Source of the DNA: Nymphalis io
Lineage: Eukaryota > Arthropoda > Insecta > Lepidoptera > Nymphalidae
Direction: 5' to 3'
DNA: 64,000 bases
Assembly: GCF_905147045.1 (NCBI RefSeq)
Contig: NC_065911.1
Location: forward strand, 5,952,001-6,016,000
Of the stretch, positions 23,703-33,825 are shown piece after piece. How positions within the stretch are numbered: position 1 is the first letter of the stretch; each line of letters begins with the position of its first letter. The notes beneath the pieces are model-generated. The model saw only the letters and a program-made list of their open reading frames with translations. It was not told the DNA's origin and did not search any database. Made by a program: the position numbers and the translations under genes.

Positions 23703-23850
23703 ATAATAATAATAATCTTTATTGAAATAATTTTTGTTTATATTCAAAGTTCCCTGGCATCCTAAACTAGGAAGACTCGTATCTTAGGTGTCAGTGCCAT
23801 CCCATATAGTGATTGCATTGTATATAAAATGACCTTGTATATGTATAGAC
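23703..23850 (-). mobile_element. LINE 3' end with AATAAA and ATT-repeat tail
   Basis: Read on the minus strand, it runs through 'ggcactgacacctaagatac' and 'cctagtttaggatgccaggg' to 'caataaagattattattatt'. That is a polyadenylation signal followed by an ATT microsatellite, typical of a non-LTR 3' end. The upstream part is lost or unrecognised. The tail type is the same as in SINEs C and D. Confidence 0.6.
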
Positions 23851-24361
23851 TTTTATATTACAAAAGCTTGTTATTAAAATGTTTTTCTAATGAATTTTGA
23901 TATTATCGAACGTCCAAATAACCTCTCAAATGTCAAATTTATTTTCCCTTTAGATCCCATATATTTCCGTAAATCCCTTAATGTACATATGCGTTGCTAT
24001 GTTCAGTTGATCTGTTTATCGAACCACGGTAACCGTGGTTTATCGAACCACGGTAACAAACAGACAAGGTTGCTTTCAAATAAGTGGATAAAATAAAATA
24101 GAGATTAACTACAGTTATCCGTATAAAGACTTATTTTGAAATTATAATCTAACCGCTTAGCTTAAGTTTCTTTTTATCGTATATATTAATAATTTATTAA
24201 AATTACATATGCTGGCGTAGACTTTCATATAAACATTTCAATGATCTACAAATCATCCATGTAAGATTTTCATGTATATTATAGTTATGGAAAGTTCATT
24301 TGGAAAAAGAAGAACACTCAACTTGTAAAGATTTTTACAAATAAAGCAGGTTGAAAGACAG

Positions 24362-24622
24362 CAAAATGGGCCACCTGATGGTAAGTAATCACCACCGCCA
24401 ATATATATTGGTTATTTGAATATAAGAAATATTAACGTTATTATGTACATTGCCAATGCTCCACCAACCGTGGAGAACTAAGATGTACATATACATGTAG
24501 TTATTTTGGTTCACTCATCTTTCGAACTGGAACTTAACAAAACTAACTGTGGTGGTAGAATATTTGATGAATGGGTGGTACCTATCCAGACGGGCATGCA
24601 CAAAGCCCTACCGCTAAGTAAA
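24362..24622 (-). mobile_element. SINE family A, full length, diverged
   Basis: From 'gggccacctgatggtaagta' to 'ggcatgcacaaagccctacc', antisense. It carries several small deletions. Confidence 0.85.
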
Positions 24623-24643
24623 GTGGTAGGTAGGGCTTTGTGC
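24598..24643. repeat. Inverted repeat at the SINE A 5' end
   Basis: Arms GCACAAAGCCCTACC (24598-24612) and GGTAGGGCTTTGTGC (24629-24643) are perfect complements around a 16-base loop. The right arm is a second, tiny piece of family A in the opposite orientation (24623-24656). Confidence 0.85.
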
Positions 24644-24659
24644 AGTAGTACCATCTATA

Positions 24660-25380
24660 TAATATTTTTAAGATTATGGATCTAGATGCTGCCTTATTTT
24701 CCGCTAGTTTATACAGAGACTTTTAACAAAGATAAAATATTTTCTTTATTAAACTTCTAGTCTTTTATGCCTGAATAATATTCTATACATCAAACCAGGA
24801 CATGAGTTATTATCATATTGTTTCATCGAAATTCATACAACGATATCGATCTGGGTGTACATATGTGTGTATATTCTGATAACAAACAGATTATATATCT
24901 GGTTTACGTTACCGGCCAATCAAGAAGAAGCATTTCATTCTTAATTTGAATATAACATTTATAAATAAACAATTTAGGCATTGATGTATCGTGATATGTC
25001 TTGAGTGTAAATCGACCCCACGTCAATTGGTATTCACCTGAACGGGCATGAACAAAGTTCTGACACTAGTGAGTAGGTACACCATTTTGAAATTGTCTAT
25101 TAGTACACATTGTTGTAACCCTTTCTCTATCTTATGATTCTTGGTTATTGTTGATCTAAAAATACAATTAATAATAATACGATTTGCTAAATAATGTGAT
25201 GAATTTGTTTGTTATTATAATATACAAAAAGTAAAAATTTTATTCAAAAAAGAAACTTAGAAAGAGACCTTAAAAAATGTTTTAGGTGAAGTTTCTTTTG
25301 GTTTTATTTTTCTTTGTATTCATTTGAACTGTTCAAATGCTATAAGACATTTCAAGCTTATCCATTATTTATTTGACAAC
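24660..25380. other. AT-rich; faint SINE A trace at 25018-25075
   Basis: 'gaacgggcatgaacaaagtt' weakly matches antisense A. Nothing else is recognised. Confidence 0.4.
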
Positions 25381-25500
25381 AGCCAATATATCTGGTGGTT
25401 AGAATACTTGAATCTTAATCGATGCCTCCGGGTTCAAACCCGAACAAGCACCACGTGGTCAGTAAATGAAAACATTATGAGAAAACCTATATGTGTTAGA
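25381..25500 (+). mobile_element. SINE family B, 5' half with deletion
   Basis: The tRNA-like head 'atctggtggttagaatactt' and the B-box-like 'gggttcaaaccc' are followed by 'gcaccac' and 'gaaaacattatgagaaaacc'. An open frame over it is an artefact. Confidence 0.75.
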
Positions 25501-25565
25501 TGTTTATTCGAATTGATCGTTTTCACCTTATCCTCAATGTTCTTTTTTAAGAGACTAGTTAGAGC

Positions 25566-25690
25566 CCACTAATACGCTCGCGTGCAAGAGGTGTTAGATT
25601 GTGTCCTTTTCTATACCCCTAACAACATGTATGCGAAATTTCATGACGCTCAGTTAAGGAGTTAAGAATCACAAACAAATAAACTCACCT
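25566..25690 (+). repeat. Family G dispersed repeat
   Basis: 'tacgctcgcgtgcaagaggt', 'caacatgtatgcgaaatttc' and 'cacaaacaaataaactcacc' follow the family G order. Confidence 0.55.
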
Positions 25691-26104
25691 TCGCTTTTTA
25701 GTAAGCATTTAGTAAACATAAATAAAGTCAGATAAATCCAATCCCTAATATAATATGAACTACATTATAGCACTTTCTTTAGATTGTAATAACAATCATT
25801 ATATATCCAGGGATCTCTCTCGTCTTCCATAAGGAATAATAAATGATTACTTCATTTTAGTAGATTTTAAGTTTACAGTTCTACTTTATCTAAAATATAA
25901 ATTAAATGTATTTAAAACTTAGTAATAAGATGGACCATCTTATTTTCAATAGAAGATGGCGGGTTCGAATCCTATTAATACCGATTTTTCTCGTGTTATA
26001 TGCTTTTAGTTCGATTTATGCTCTCTTTCTAACATCATTGATTCTTACAGACTAAAAAACAATTCTCGATACAAATTAGTTACAATAACTATTAGATATT
26101 ATTT
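25691..26104. other. Possible old tRNA-like SINE trace
   Basis: At 25923-25943 'aataagatggaccatcttat' and one further base form a 10-base inverted repeat around one base. Just downstream, 'gcgggttcgaatcct' (25960-25974) is a good B-box. This may be the head of another SINE family. Confidence 0.3.
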
Positions 26105-26360
26105 TACTAGTGCTTTGTGCAAGCTTGTCTGGGTACCACTCAGTGATCAAATATTCTATCACAAAACAGCAGTATTTGGTATTGTTGTATTCTGGTTTGA
26201 AGGGTGTTGAAGTTTAATTACAGGCATATGGGACATAACATCTTAATTCCCAAGATTGGTGGCGCATTGGCGATCTAAGCGATGGTTAACATTACTTACA
26301 ATGCCAATGTTTATGGACGTTGGTGACCATTTACCTACCTATACTATACAAAAAAAAAAA
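26105..26360 (+). mobile_element. SINE family A, near full length
   Basis: From 'ctagtgctttgtgcaagctt' to 'gttggtgaccatttacctac' and an A10 tail. The 'catcaggtggcccatatgc' block is deleted near the 3' end. Confidence 0.88.
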
Positions 26361-26849
26361 CTAATATTCAAAGTATATAAATATAATTATATAGTTGATT
26401 ACGTCGTAGTTTTCCAAATTAAAACTAGATCAAATACGTCATTTATATCAACGGCTGTTACAGTATTAAATCGCCCTTGCAGTCTGCTCTAAAACAAAAA
26501 AACGCCATCGCTTCTGGCTTTCGCCTCGCTCTAATATGCGCTCGTTTGTATGTCCGTATCAAATTAGCCGGCAGATTGCCCCTTTGGTCCGCTAACTGAG
26601 CTTAATGTTCTTAGAGTTTATAGCGCGTTCGTTAAATTTGTTTCAGTTGGATAGTAATAGTAAAATCCTTAAATGGCTCGCTTTGTTACGTAGTACATTG
26701 TAATGAATGGGTATTATAGATGAATTATTTAAATATTTACGGAAGTAATGGTCGTTTTGATTTCGATATGATTTGATTATTCTAATTCAAAGAGCCCTTT
26801 GTAATTCAATAAACATTTAATTTATAATTAGAAATGTTTAGTTTGAAAT
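26361..26849. other. No recognised feature
   Basis: Bases 26500-26640 are less AT-rich ('cgcctcgctctaatatgcgc') and look unique. No exon signal is clear. Confidence 0.4.
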
Positions 26850-26935
26850 TATCAGTGGTTGGAACGCACCTTAACCGATGATTGCGTGTTCAAATTTAAG
26901 ACATTGATCCTTTTTATTTGCTTAAATTGCATTAA
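26850..26935 (+). mobile_element. SINE family B, head fragment
   Basis: 'cagtggttggaacgcacctt', 'aaccgatgattgcgtgttca' and 'tatttgcttaaatt' match the first ~90 bp of B. Confidence 0.6.
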
Positions 26936-27185
26936 AAAATAATTAATTTCAGGCAAGCAATGGATAATTTATTATTTTTGCTTCTTGAATGAAAATGAGG
27001 ATATTGTATATAAGTAGGCCATCTATAGGCTATTTATATTACGTAACTACCACACAATCATATTAAGCAGTACTTAATTTAACTCAAATATTCTAATGAA
27101 ATACAAACATGAATATTGTGTTTATATTATCTAGTAAATAATCTCCATGAAATATTAATGTGGTGATGAATTGGTTAGGTAACGG

Positions 27186-27497
27186 TCGATTTGGCCACGT
27201 CGGCTATTCTCGAGGGAGGCCAACCAGACGAACCGACAGACCTGATGCCACTTTTTGTCCCCCACTCCCGTAATCGTCGGTAACTCTTACATGATCAGGC
27301 AGAGTTTAGACGCAGGACCAAAGGCTTTACGTGCTTTCCAAGGTGCCCGAGTATAAGCACTATCAACTTTCAGAATCTGAGCTTCTACTGAGAATTTCTC
27401 CAAAACAAATCTTTTTTACTGACAGAACCAGAAATTTGAACCCAGGACCTCAGGGCCTGTAATATGTAAGCTATCCGCTAGACCAACAAGGAAAACG
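27186..27497 (-). mobile_element. SINE family C, diverged, near full length
   Basis: Antisense order: 'ggccacgtcggctattctcg', 'gcaggaccaaaggctttacg', 'cccaggacctcagggcctgt' and 'gctagaccaacaagg'. The ATT tail is lost. Confidence 0.82.
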
Positions 27498-27871
27498 TAA
27501 TAGAGTACATAAAAATTCTGACGAATTCCGTATAACGTCGCCGTCAAACAGCATTAAGTTGGAAGGACAAGCCTGTAATTACGAGTATGATCGATAATCT
27601 TCGCTGCTGGCGTCGGTCGGTCTGAACGAGTATATTCACTGAACATGTACTTTCTCGTAACTATGCTCGAATAATATTACAATTACTAAATATATTGAAA
27701 AAATGTTTTTCAAAAACAATAATATCAAAAGTTCGAAAGTTTGGCTACATGACTGTCAATTTTTTTTATAAACGGTTAGGTGGTTTAGTCGTGATGGTAA
27801 CATGTAATTAGAAAGGCAGAAACAGTTATGCTTTATAATATTAGTATAGATTAAAGGTAACATAAACATTA
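27498..27871. other. Weak dispersed-repeat tail only
   Basis: At 27770-27845 'ggttaggtggtttagtcgtg' and 'taatattagtatagatt' recall the end of a common lepidopteran repeat. Nothing else is recognised. Confidence 0.35.
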
Positions 27872-28165
27872 ACCAAGATATGTCCAGTGAGTAGAACATC
27901 TGAATCTTTTTAGAAACCTTTTTTTTTAAATTTCGGCAACACCAGGTACCATGTGTTCATGGGCAGTGGTAGTCAGTTTCCATCAGGTAAGCCTCCTGCT
28001 AGTTTGTTTCCGCTTACATAATAAAAACACGCTAAGCAAAAACGGGCTAGCACCATGTGCGTGGCAGTATAAGAAAACATCGTGAAGAAACCTTAGTGTC
28101 TTAGACGAAAATCTACCGTATCCATCAAAACGCATTAGAACTGCGAAGCTAACTTTGTCCATAAC
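27872..28165 (+). mobile_element. SINE family B interrupted by a LINE tail
   Basis: Head part 27872-27920 ('ccagtgagtagaacatctga') and body part 28040-28165 ('gaaaacatcgtgaagaaacc', 'ctgcgaagctaactttgtcc') flank a foreign block. Both halves are diverged, so the B copy is old. Confidence 0.65.
27935..28026 (+). mobile_element. LINE 3'-UTR fragment inserted in SINE B
   Basis: 'ccatgtgttcatgggcagtg', 'catcaggtaagcctcctgct' and 'acataataaaaac' match a 3'-terminal motif common to many lepidopteran LINEs. Confidence 0.6.
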
Positions 28166-28402
28166 CGAGTCGAGAAAATTTGCAGATTGGTACTTCTACC
28201 TTTTAAATAACCTAATAGTATAAATATTATTGCACTGCAAACAATAAGGATATGACAAAATAACTCTGTTATTTATCAGGAAGAACAACCTTCTGAGAGC
28301 TTCCGTTTAAACTTTTTATGTCTTATAACAAATTAACTTCGGGCGAATCAACCTCGCGTAAATGATCTTTTAATTTTCGTTTTATCATTGTAATAATGGT
28401 AT

Positions 28403-28600
28403 TGCTTCGATGTTCTAATGGATAGAATATATGGCAATATATTCAGGGTTCGCACCCCCGGGTCGGCCCGGTAAAAAGTTATTTAGTTCTTCTGTCTCAA
28501 TAGCATCCCAAAACTTGCCAGTAATAACTCGCCCGTGCCTCGGAAAATAAGTAAACCCGTTGAGATCTCCATCTTCATTAACCGGTGTACATAATTAATA
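28403..28600 (+). mobile_element. SINE family C, 5' half, diverged
   Basis: 'gatgttctaatggatagaat', the B-box-like 'agggttcgcacc', 'gggtcggcccggtaaaaagt' and 'cgcccgtgcctcgg' keep the C order. The 3' half is absent. Confidence 0.7.
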
Positions 28601-29545
28601 CTGTAAATAAACTCCGGAAATGCCTATGCCCCCTATTCTTCAATTGTTTTTAAAGCCTAACAATTGGCAAATTAGCGGCTTATTTCACTGATTTCTGTCA
28701 GATCAGGGAATCTATCGTGCGTGTTTGATGCTACCTGGAAATAAACACATTGAGGCACATCAAATACAAAGTCTGACTGAAAGGATACAAATATACCCAG
28801 AAACATGAAGAAATTTGATTATTAAAACAAGGAAATTAATTTGTGTAATGAATCTACTCAATAATGGCGTCACAACGACAAAACGTATCCAGAACGTTGG
28901 TTATAGAGAACGGATATAAAATTTTATTACAGATAGTGCCCCATAACTTGTATAGCGACTGGACTTTTTCCAATGAAATTGACAATAGATTTTTACGACA
29001 TCGCAAATTAAGACTATATTTTAGGCTTAATAGGTGTATTTGCTTCAATGAATAAAATAAGTTCAAGGTTTATAGTATAGCGAAATATACAAAGTGTAGT
29101 AATAGGAAGCAATGGTCGGTTAAGTACTATACAATTGTTTATATATTCTTTATTTTTAAATAAAACGTTAACTAAAAGTAACTATACAAGTTTCTACTAA
29201 GAACAATTTAGAAAAAAATATATTCTTTATTATTTGGCACTGTTGGTAATATAAAACACATACATAGATAAACATTTGTAATTATAAATTAACAAAACCT
29301 ACACTACAAGGCGACAATATAAAACAATATTAGCATATTTGTTCAAATAAATCAACACGAATATGGTTTATATTTTATTTCAATATTTTTATTTTCAATT
29401 ACTCAAATCAAGTAATGAAACCTATGTTTTTATAGCATTTTTTCACGTGCATTTCATGTCTCGATAAATTTAACCGGAACACCAAACGGCATACTTATTG
29501 ACCCAGGGTACGTATGTAGTATACATCACTTTCTGTATATTTCTT
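28601..29545. other. AT-rich, nothing recognised
   Basis: Opposed 63- and 70-codon frames at 28854-29066 cover the same DNA on both strands and have no family resemblance. Confidence 0.5.
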
Positions 29546-29846
29546 TTTTTTTTTTATAGAATAGGAAGGCGGACGAGCATATGGGCCACCTGATGGTAAG
29601 TGGTCACCAAACGTCCTTAAACATTGGCATTGTAAGAAATGTTAACCATCGCTTACATCACCAATGCGCCACCAACCTTGGGAACTAAGATGTTATGTCC
29701 CTTGTGCCTGTAATTACACTGGCTCACTCACCCTTCAAACCGGAACACAACAATACCAAGTACTGCTGTTTTGCGGTAGAATATCTGATGAGTGGGTGGT
29801 AACTACCCAGACGAGCTTGCACAAAGCTCTACCACCAGTAATTTCA
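29546..29846 (-). mobile_element. SINE family A, full length, well preserved
   Basis: A good reference copy: T-tract (the poly(A) tail), 'ataggaaggcggacgagcat', 'gggccacctgatggtaagtg', 'cattggcattgtaagaaatg', 'gggaactaagatgttatgtc', 'ctgatgagtgggtggtaact' and 'acaaagctctaccaccagta'. The 64-codon open frame on the plus strand is repeat-derived. Confidence 0.95.
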
Positions 29847-29984
29847 CAGTATGTATGATATAAATTTTATAGAATTCAACTAAACTCGGTCATCAATCTT
29901 ATGATATAGTTTAGACCCTACAGAGAAAACAGTTAAAAATAAATCCATCAATGCGTTTGCCGATTAACTAGAATGTCCTTACTA

Positions 29985-30060
29985 ATATTATAAATGAAAA
30001 AGTGAGTTTTGTTTGTATAATATATTGTTACGCTTTCACATCTTATTTTTTTCTTTTGAT
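29985..30060 (-). repeat. Family G-like repeat end
   Basis: 'taatattataaatgaaaaag' and 'gttacgctttcacat' recall the antisense tail of family G. The continuation to 30240 is unassigned. Confidence 0.35.
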
Positions 30061-30270
30061 CTCGTTGGAAAAAAGCATTTTCGCTTTTCCCCAATATGAA
30101 GTGGATCTCCGCTTGATGCTTTTAATCACGATATGCATTGTAATAAAAACCCAAACAAAAACAATATTCCGTAAATATCTTACTGTCAAATACATGCCTC
30201 CTGTTAAGGAGAAAACATATGACTATAATATATTTCCTATATAAGCATATTTAAGTATTAGTCATTTTAA

Positions 30271-30483
30271 GGAATAGTCATTCTACCAATCGTAAGGTGT
30301 GCAAAAGCTGTCCTCCATCTTCGGACAGACCACCTGGCTCGAAAGTACTATATTCGCTGCGTATGCCGAACAAAGATCTCCACCCTGGGACTCATCTACT
30401 CTAAGGGTTATCGGTCCTTCAACAAACATGAACAAACCATATTTTCCGACAGAAGATTTTTTCTAAGGCTTTACGAGTTTTAA
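30271..30483 (+). pseudogene. Probable LINE coding remnant (linker between reverse transcriptase and RNase H)
   Basis: An in-frame stretch of about 70 codons ends at TAA 30481-30483 and has ordinary protein composition in a locally GC-richer patch. The section 'AVLHLRTDHLARKYYIR' resembles the 'PLxLRRxYLxxRFLxR' segment found after the reverse-transcriptase domain of RNase H-bearing non-LTR elements (I/R1/Jockey groups). The frame opens after a TAA at 30268 and no catalytic motif is present. Downstream sequence to about 30660 may continue the remnant with frame breaks. The assignment is inference from motif resemblance only. Confidence 0.35.
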
Positions 30484-30660
30484 ATGAAACTAACTTGTGT
30501 GGTATTTTCACCCATTTGCCTGTAACGGCCATCTACGACACTGACCGGTGAAGCTGTATCATACTCATCTGCGGCCTTTCTCTTATTGTGCTTCGTTCAA
30601 GGCTCGACAGTTTCCTTGAGGAGGCAAGAGTCAGCCATTACACCAATAATCCACTTACAG

Positions 30661-31265
30661 AACGTAATTTAAAATTATCATTTGTATCAATAGATTCCAT
30701 AATTGCTTACGTATTTATATCGTTTTGGGCATATTATATTTAATTAAGAAATTCCACATCCATTAAACTTTACAAGCGAGCTAGTTACTCTATATTTATT
30801 AGATGGGCTATTTTTTGCTTTAACCAAGCTATTAATATGGGGAAACCACTAATGATTCATGCAAAGGCTTTTAAAGGTTAAAGGGTGCAACCCCAATCGA
30901 AGTGAATACTTAAACTCTTTTACAGTAGTATTCCTTTGTATACAAGATTATAGTGAGTTCACGGGTAATATTAGTATCAATAAACTATGTTCAAGCCGGC
31001 TTAATGCTCGGGAGTTCCCCTTTTTTTTAAAGATACTATTCATTTTTTCGATTTTTAAAATGTATTTTAATAGCAAATTAAGTTAAAAATGTCACTATAT
31101 ATATTTTTTTTAATTAATATTTATTTAACGCATATTTGGGTTTGTGAGAAAATAATGTTTTATTTAAATTAATTAAGTTAAATGAAGAATAAAGGTTCAA
31201 GCCTTTGGAGAAGTTATCTTTTCAAAGGTTCTGTTCATGAATTTTACATTTAACTATATATACAC
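30661..31265. other. AT-rich, nothing recognised
   Basis: No repeat family or exon is recognised. Confidence 0.45.
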
Positions 31266-31267
31266 CT

Positions 31268-31600
31268 TGATTACGAATATCTCCACTAATATTATAAATG
31301 CGTATGTAACTCTGTCTATATGTTTGTCATTCAGGCTAAACCACTGTACCAATCGTACGTGAATTTGACAAAAAGTAGCCTGAGATCATGTCCGGATCAT
31401 TAGACATCATTACAAAAGTGAGTGCCAAAGTGAGTTTGTTTGCTTATTTGTTTGTTACGCTTTCACGATTTAACTATTTAACAGATCGTCATGAAATTTT
31501 GCATTCACGTTGTGAAGGGAACAGAAAAGTATATCGGGTTACTAAAACGTGTCCCTCACTCGGATGAAACCGCAAGCAGAAACTGGTAATTATACAAATA
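31268..31600 (-). repeat. Two adjoining dispersed repeats of family G type
   Basis: Left part: 'tataaatgcgtatgtaactc' and 'ggctaaaccactgtaccaat'. Right part: 'gtttgttacgctttcacgat', 'gatcgtcatgaaattttgca' and 'cacgttgtgaagggaacaga', which is antisense to the copy at 9.6 kb. Confidence 0.55.
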
Positions 31601-31622
31601 ACAGGATTTACAGAAGAAATTA

Positions 31623-31958
31623 TTAAATATATATAGTAAGTAAGTAAGTAACAGCCTGTAAATGTCCCACTGCTGGGCTAAGGCCTCCTCCCTTTTTGAG
31701 GAGAAGGTTTGGAGCTTATTCCACCACGCTGCTCCAATGCGGGTTGGTGGAATACACATGTGGCAGAATTTCGATGAAATTAGACACATGCAAGTTTCGT
31801 CACGATGTTTTCCTTCACCGAAAAGCACGAGATGAATTATAAATAGAAATTAAGCACATGAAAATTCAGAGGTGCTTGCCCGGGCTTGAACCCACGTTCA
31901 TCGGTTAAGATTCACGCGTTCTAACCACTAGGCCATCTCGACTCTTTAAATATATATA
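31623..31958 (-). mobile_element. SINE family B, full length, with target-site duplication and AGTA/TTAC tail
   Basis: The element occupies about 31636-31945 between TTAAATATATATA at 31623-31635 and 31946-31958. The AT-rich target lowers certainty. On the minus strand it starts with the tRNA-like head (reverse of 'aaccactaggccatctcg') and ends in a TTAC microsatellite, seen here as 'agtaagtaagtaagtaac'. This is the best complete B copy. Confidence 0.92.
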
Positions 31959-33559
31959 TATTATTTTATAAATATAATATAACACGAACAGAGTCGTAAG
32001 GAATAGCTACTTTTGTATATGTAGTGATAAATTATTTATTATTTTGGATAAAATTCTCGTGACATAAGCTTGAATTTATTCGGTTTGTAACCTATTAATT
32101 TTCTAATGTTTTGTCATATATAATTATCTTATTATGGAAGTACAAGGAACAAATTTTTATGCGCTTGCGCAGCTTATGTTCTCGCTTAGAGAACACTGCA
32201 AAAAACAGTGTTGGGGTTATTATCTTAACTTTAATTTATTGGAACTTGAGCAATTTATTTCATTTCTTTTTCATCTTTCTAGATTCATTATGTTTAAGTA
32301 GATGTTGTGTGTGTGTCGTTTACATTTTTTTTCTGTATTTTGTTGTGAGTGTGATTTCAAATAAAGGTTTAATGTTTTTTACGATTATTTAAGATTACTT
32401 CCACTAGAAGTACTAGAACTACTTTTTCTAAAAAAAAGAGTATTATTAATAAAACAAAACAAAACTTGAACAAATTATAACCCAATGACCTTTATAAGTC
32501 GCTATTGTTAGCAAAGTTCTATAAAACAACAATGTAATGGAGGTCGCAATCAATATCCATCTCTAGCACTTTACAAATAAAGGTTATAATGCTGGGGGCT
32601 GGTTTTAAAAAAAGGGATAAGACGATCCAATGGACCTTTTTATTCAAGGGCTCTTAAGTTCACTGGTAACGAGTTCGGTGTCATGTATGAGGGAAGGAGA
32701 TGGGAGATCTTTTGTTGTCAGGTTAATGACATCAATTGTTGTTTTTTTTTGCGAATTATTGTGGCCATCCAATTTTAGATCTTAAAAAAACTTGATGGGT
32801 TAGTTAGAATTTTATAATGAGCCTTTTTTACAGTCTATGAGCTACCGTTTGTTCAGTCAATATAGTTTTCAGGGGACGATATATTTTTTCCAATATGACT
32901 TACTAAGTCCACAACCATTCATTAAATGTACATAGATTGTTATTATAGAAGATGACATGTGACATTTGTTTGCCCCCATGGTGTGTATCTTACAGCAACA
33001 CGAAAAGTGCTCATTAACAACACAGAATTATCTCGCTATTAAGAAAAGTTAAGTCTTAAAAAGGTTTCAGATGAACAATTCTAATCCATTATATCACAAA
33101 GTTTCTCCGGCTACATGCTAGTTATACATGACGTTTACTTTAATCGACTTTTACTGGTACTTTTTGAATTAGAAAACTATAACTTTTACTTACAACAAAC
33201 GTAGGCTGTATAAGTTTTTTTAAGCCTTTTATAGTCATTATTAGTAAATTTGTTTGTAGTTTTTAGCATCAGATACATAATCTTCCATATGGAACTTTTA
33301 TTTATGAAAAATTTACTTACCAATATAAATACATACCCCATATATACGCAGAGAAGACACACAATCTTAAAAAAGTGCGAAATTCTTCTACGTATTCTTG
33401 TTTATATACACGAATAATTTTGTCTCACATTTTTATGGTAGACCTTAATGATAATTTAATTAACCTTAAAAAAATAATTCAAAAGTGCTTGTATGAATAA
33501 AGTTTATTTTTATTGTTAAAAATCGTAGATTTACATATTGTTCAAGATCAAATAACATT
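31959..33559. other. AT-rich; one small family F-like end
   Basis: Bases 33479-33512 read 'aaaagtgcttgtatgaataa' and 'agtttatttttattg', like the end of family F. The 93-codon frame at 32111-32392 is hydrophobic with a Cys cluster and unsupported. Confidence 0.45.
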
Positions 33560-33825
33560 ATATCAATATTAGAGACATTATTCAAACACGGCCGTCTGAT
33601 CCCAAACTAAGCAGAGCTTGTATTTACCATAGAGACCAGACAACTGATATACTACACATACTACTTTTCTTTTGTAAATACATTCTTATATAGATAATTA
33701 CACGCAACTCAGAATAAACAGACATGTTCATGCACACAAATGTCTGTCCTGGGTGGAAATCGAACTCACAACCTTCGGCATGAAAGGCAATCTACCAACC
33801 ACGCCAACCGGCCCGTCAAAATTAA
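33560..33825 (-). mobile_element. SINE family D, near full length
   Basis: Landmarks are 'gagacattattcaaacacgg', 'cagacaactgatatactaca', 'aaacagacatgttcatgcac' and 'gaactcacaaccttcggcat'. On the minus strand the head, with 'gcctttcatgccgaaggttg', resembles a tRNA-Glu anticodon arm and is followed by a TPsiC-like arm. Confidence 0.9.

Noticed and set aside
32111..32392. 93-codon hydrophobic frame with a Cys cluster
   Set aside because: T-rich composition explains it; no domain, signal or partner exon is seen.
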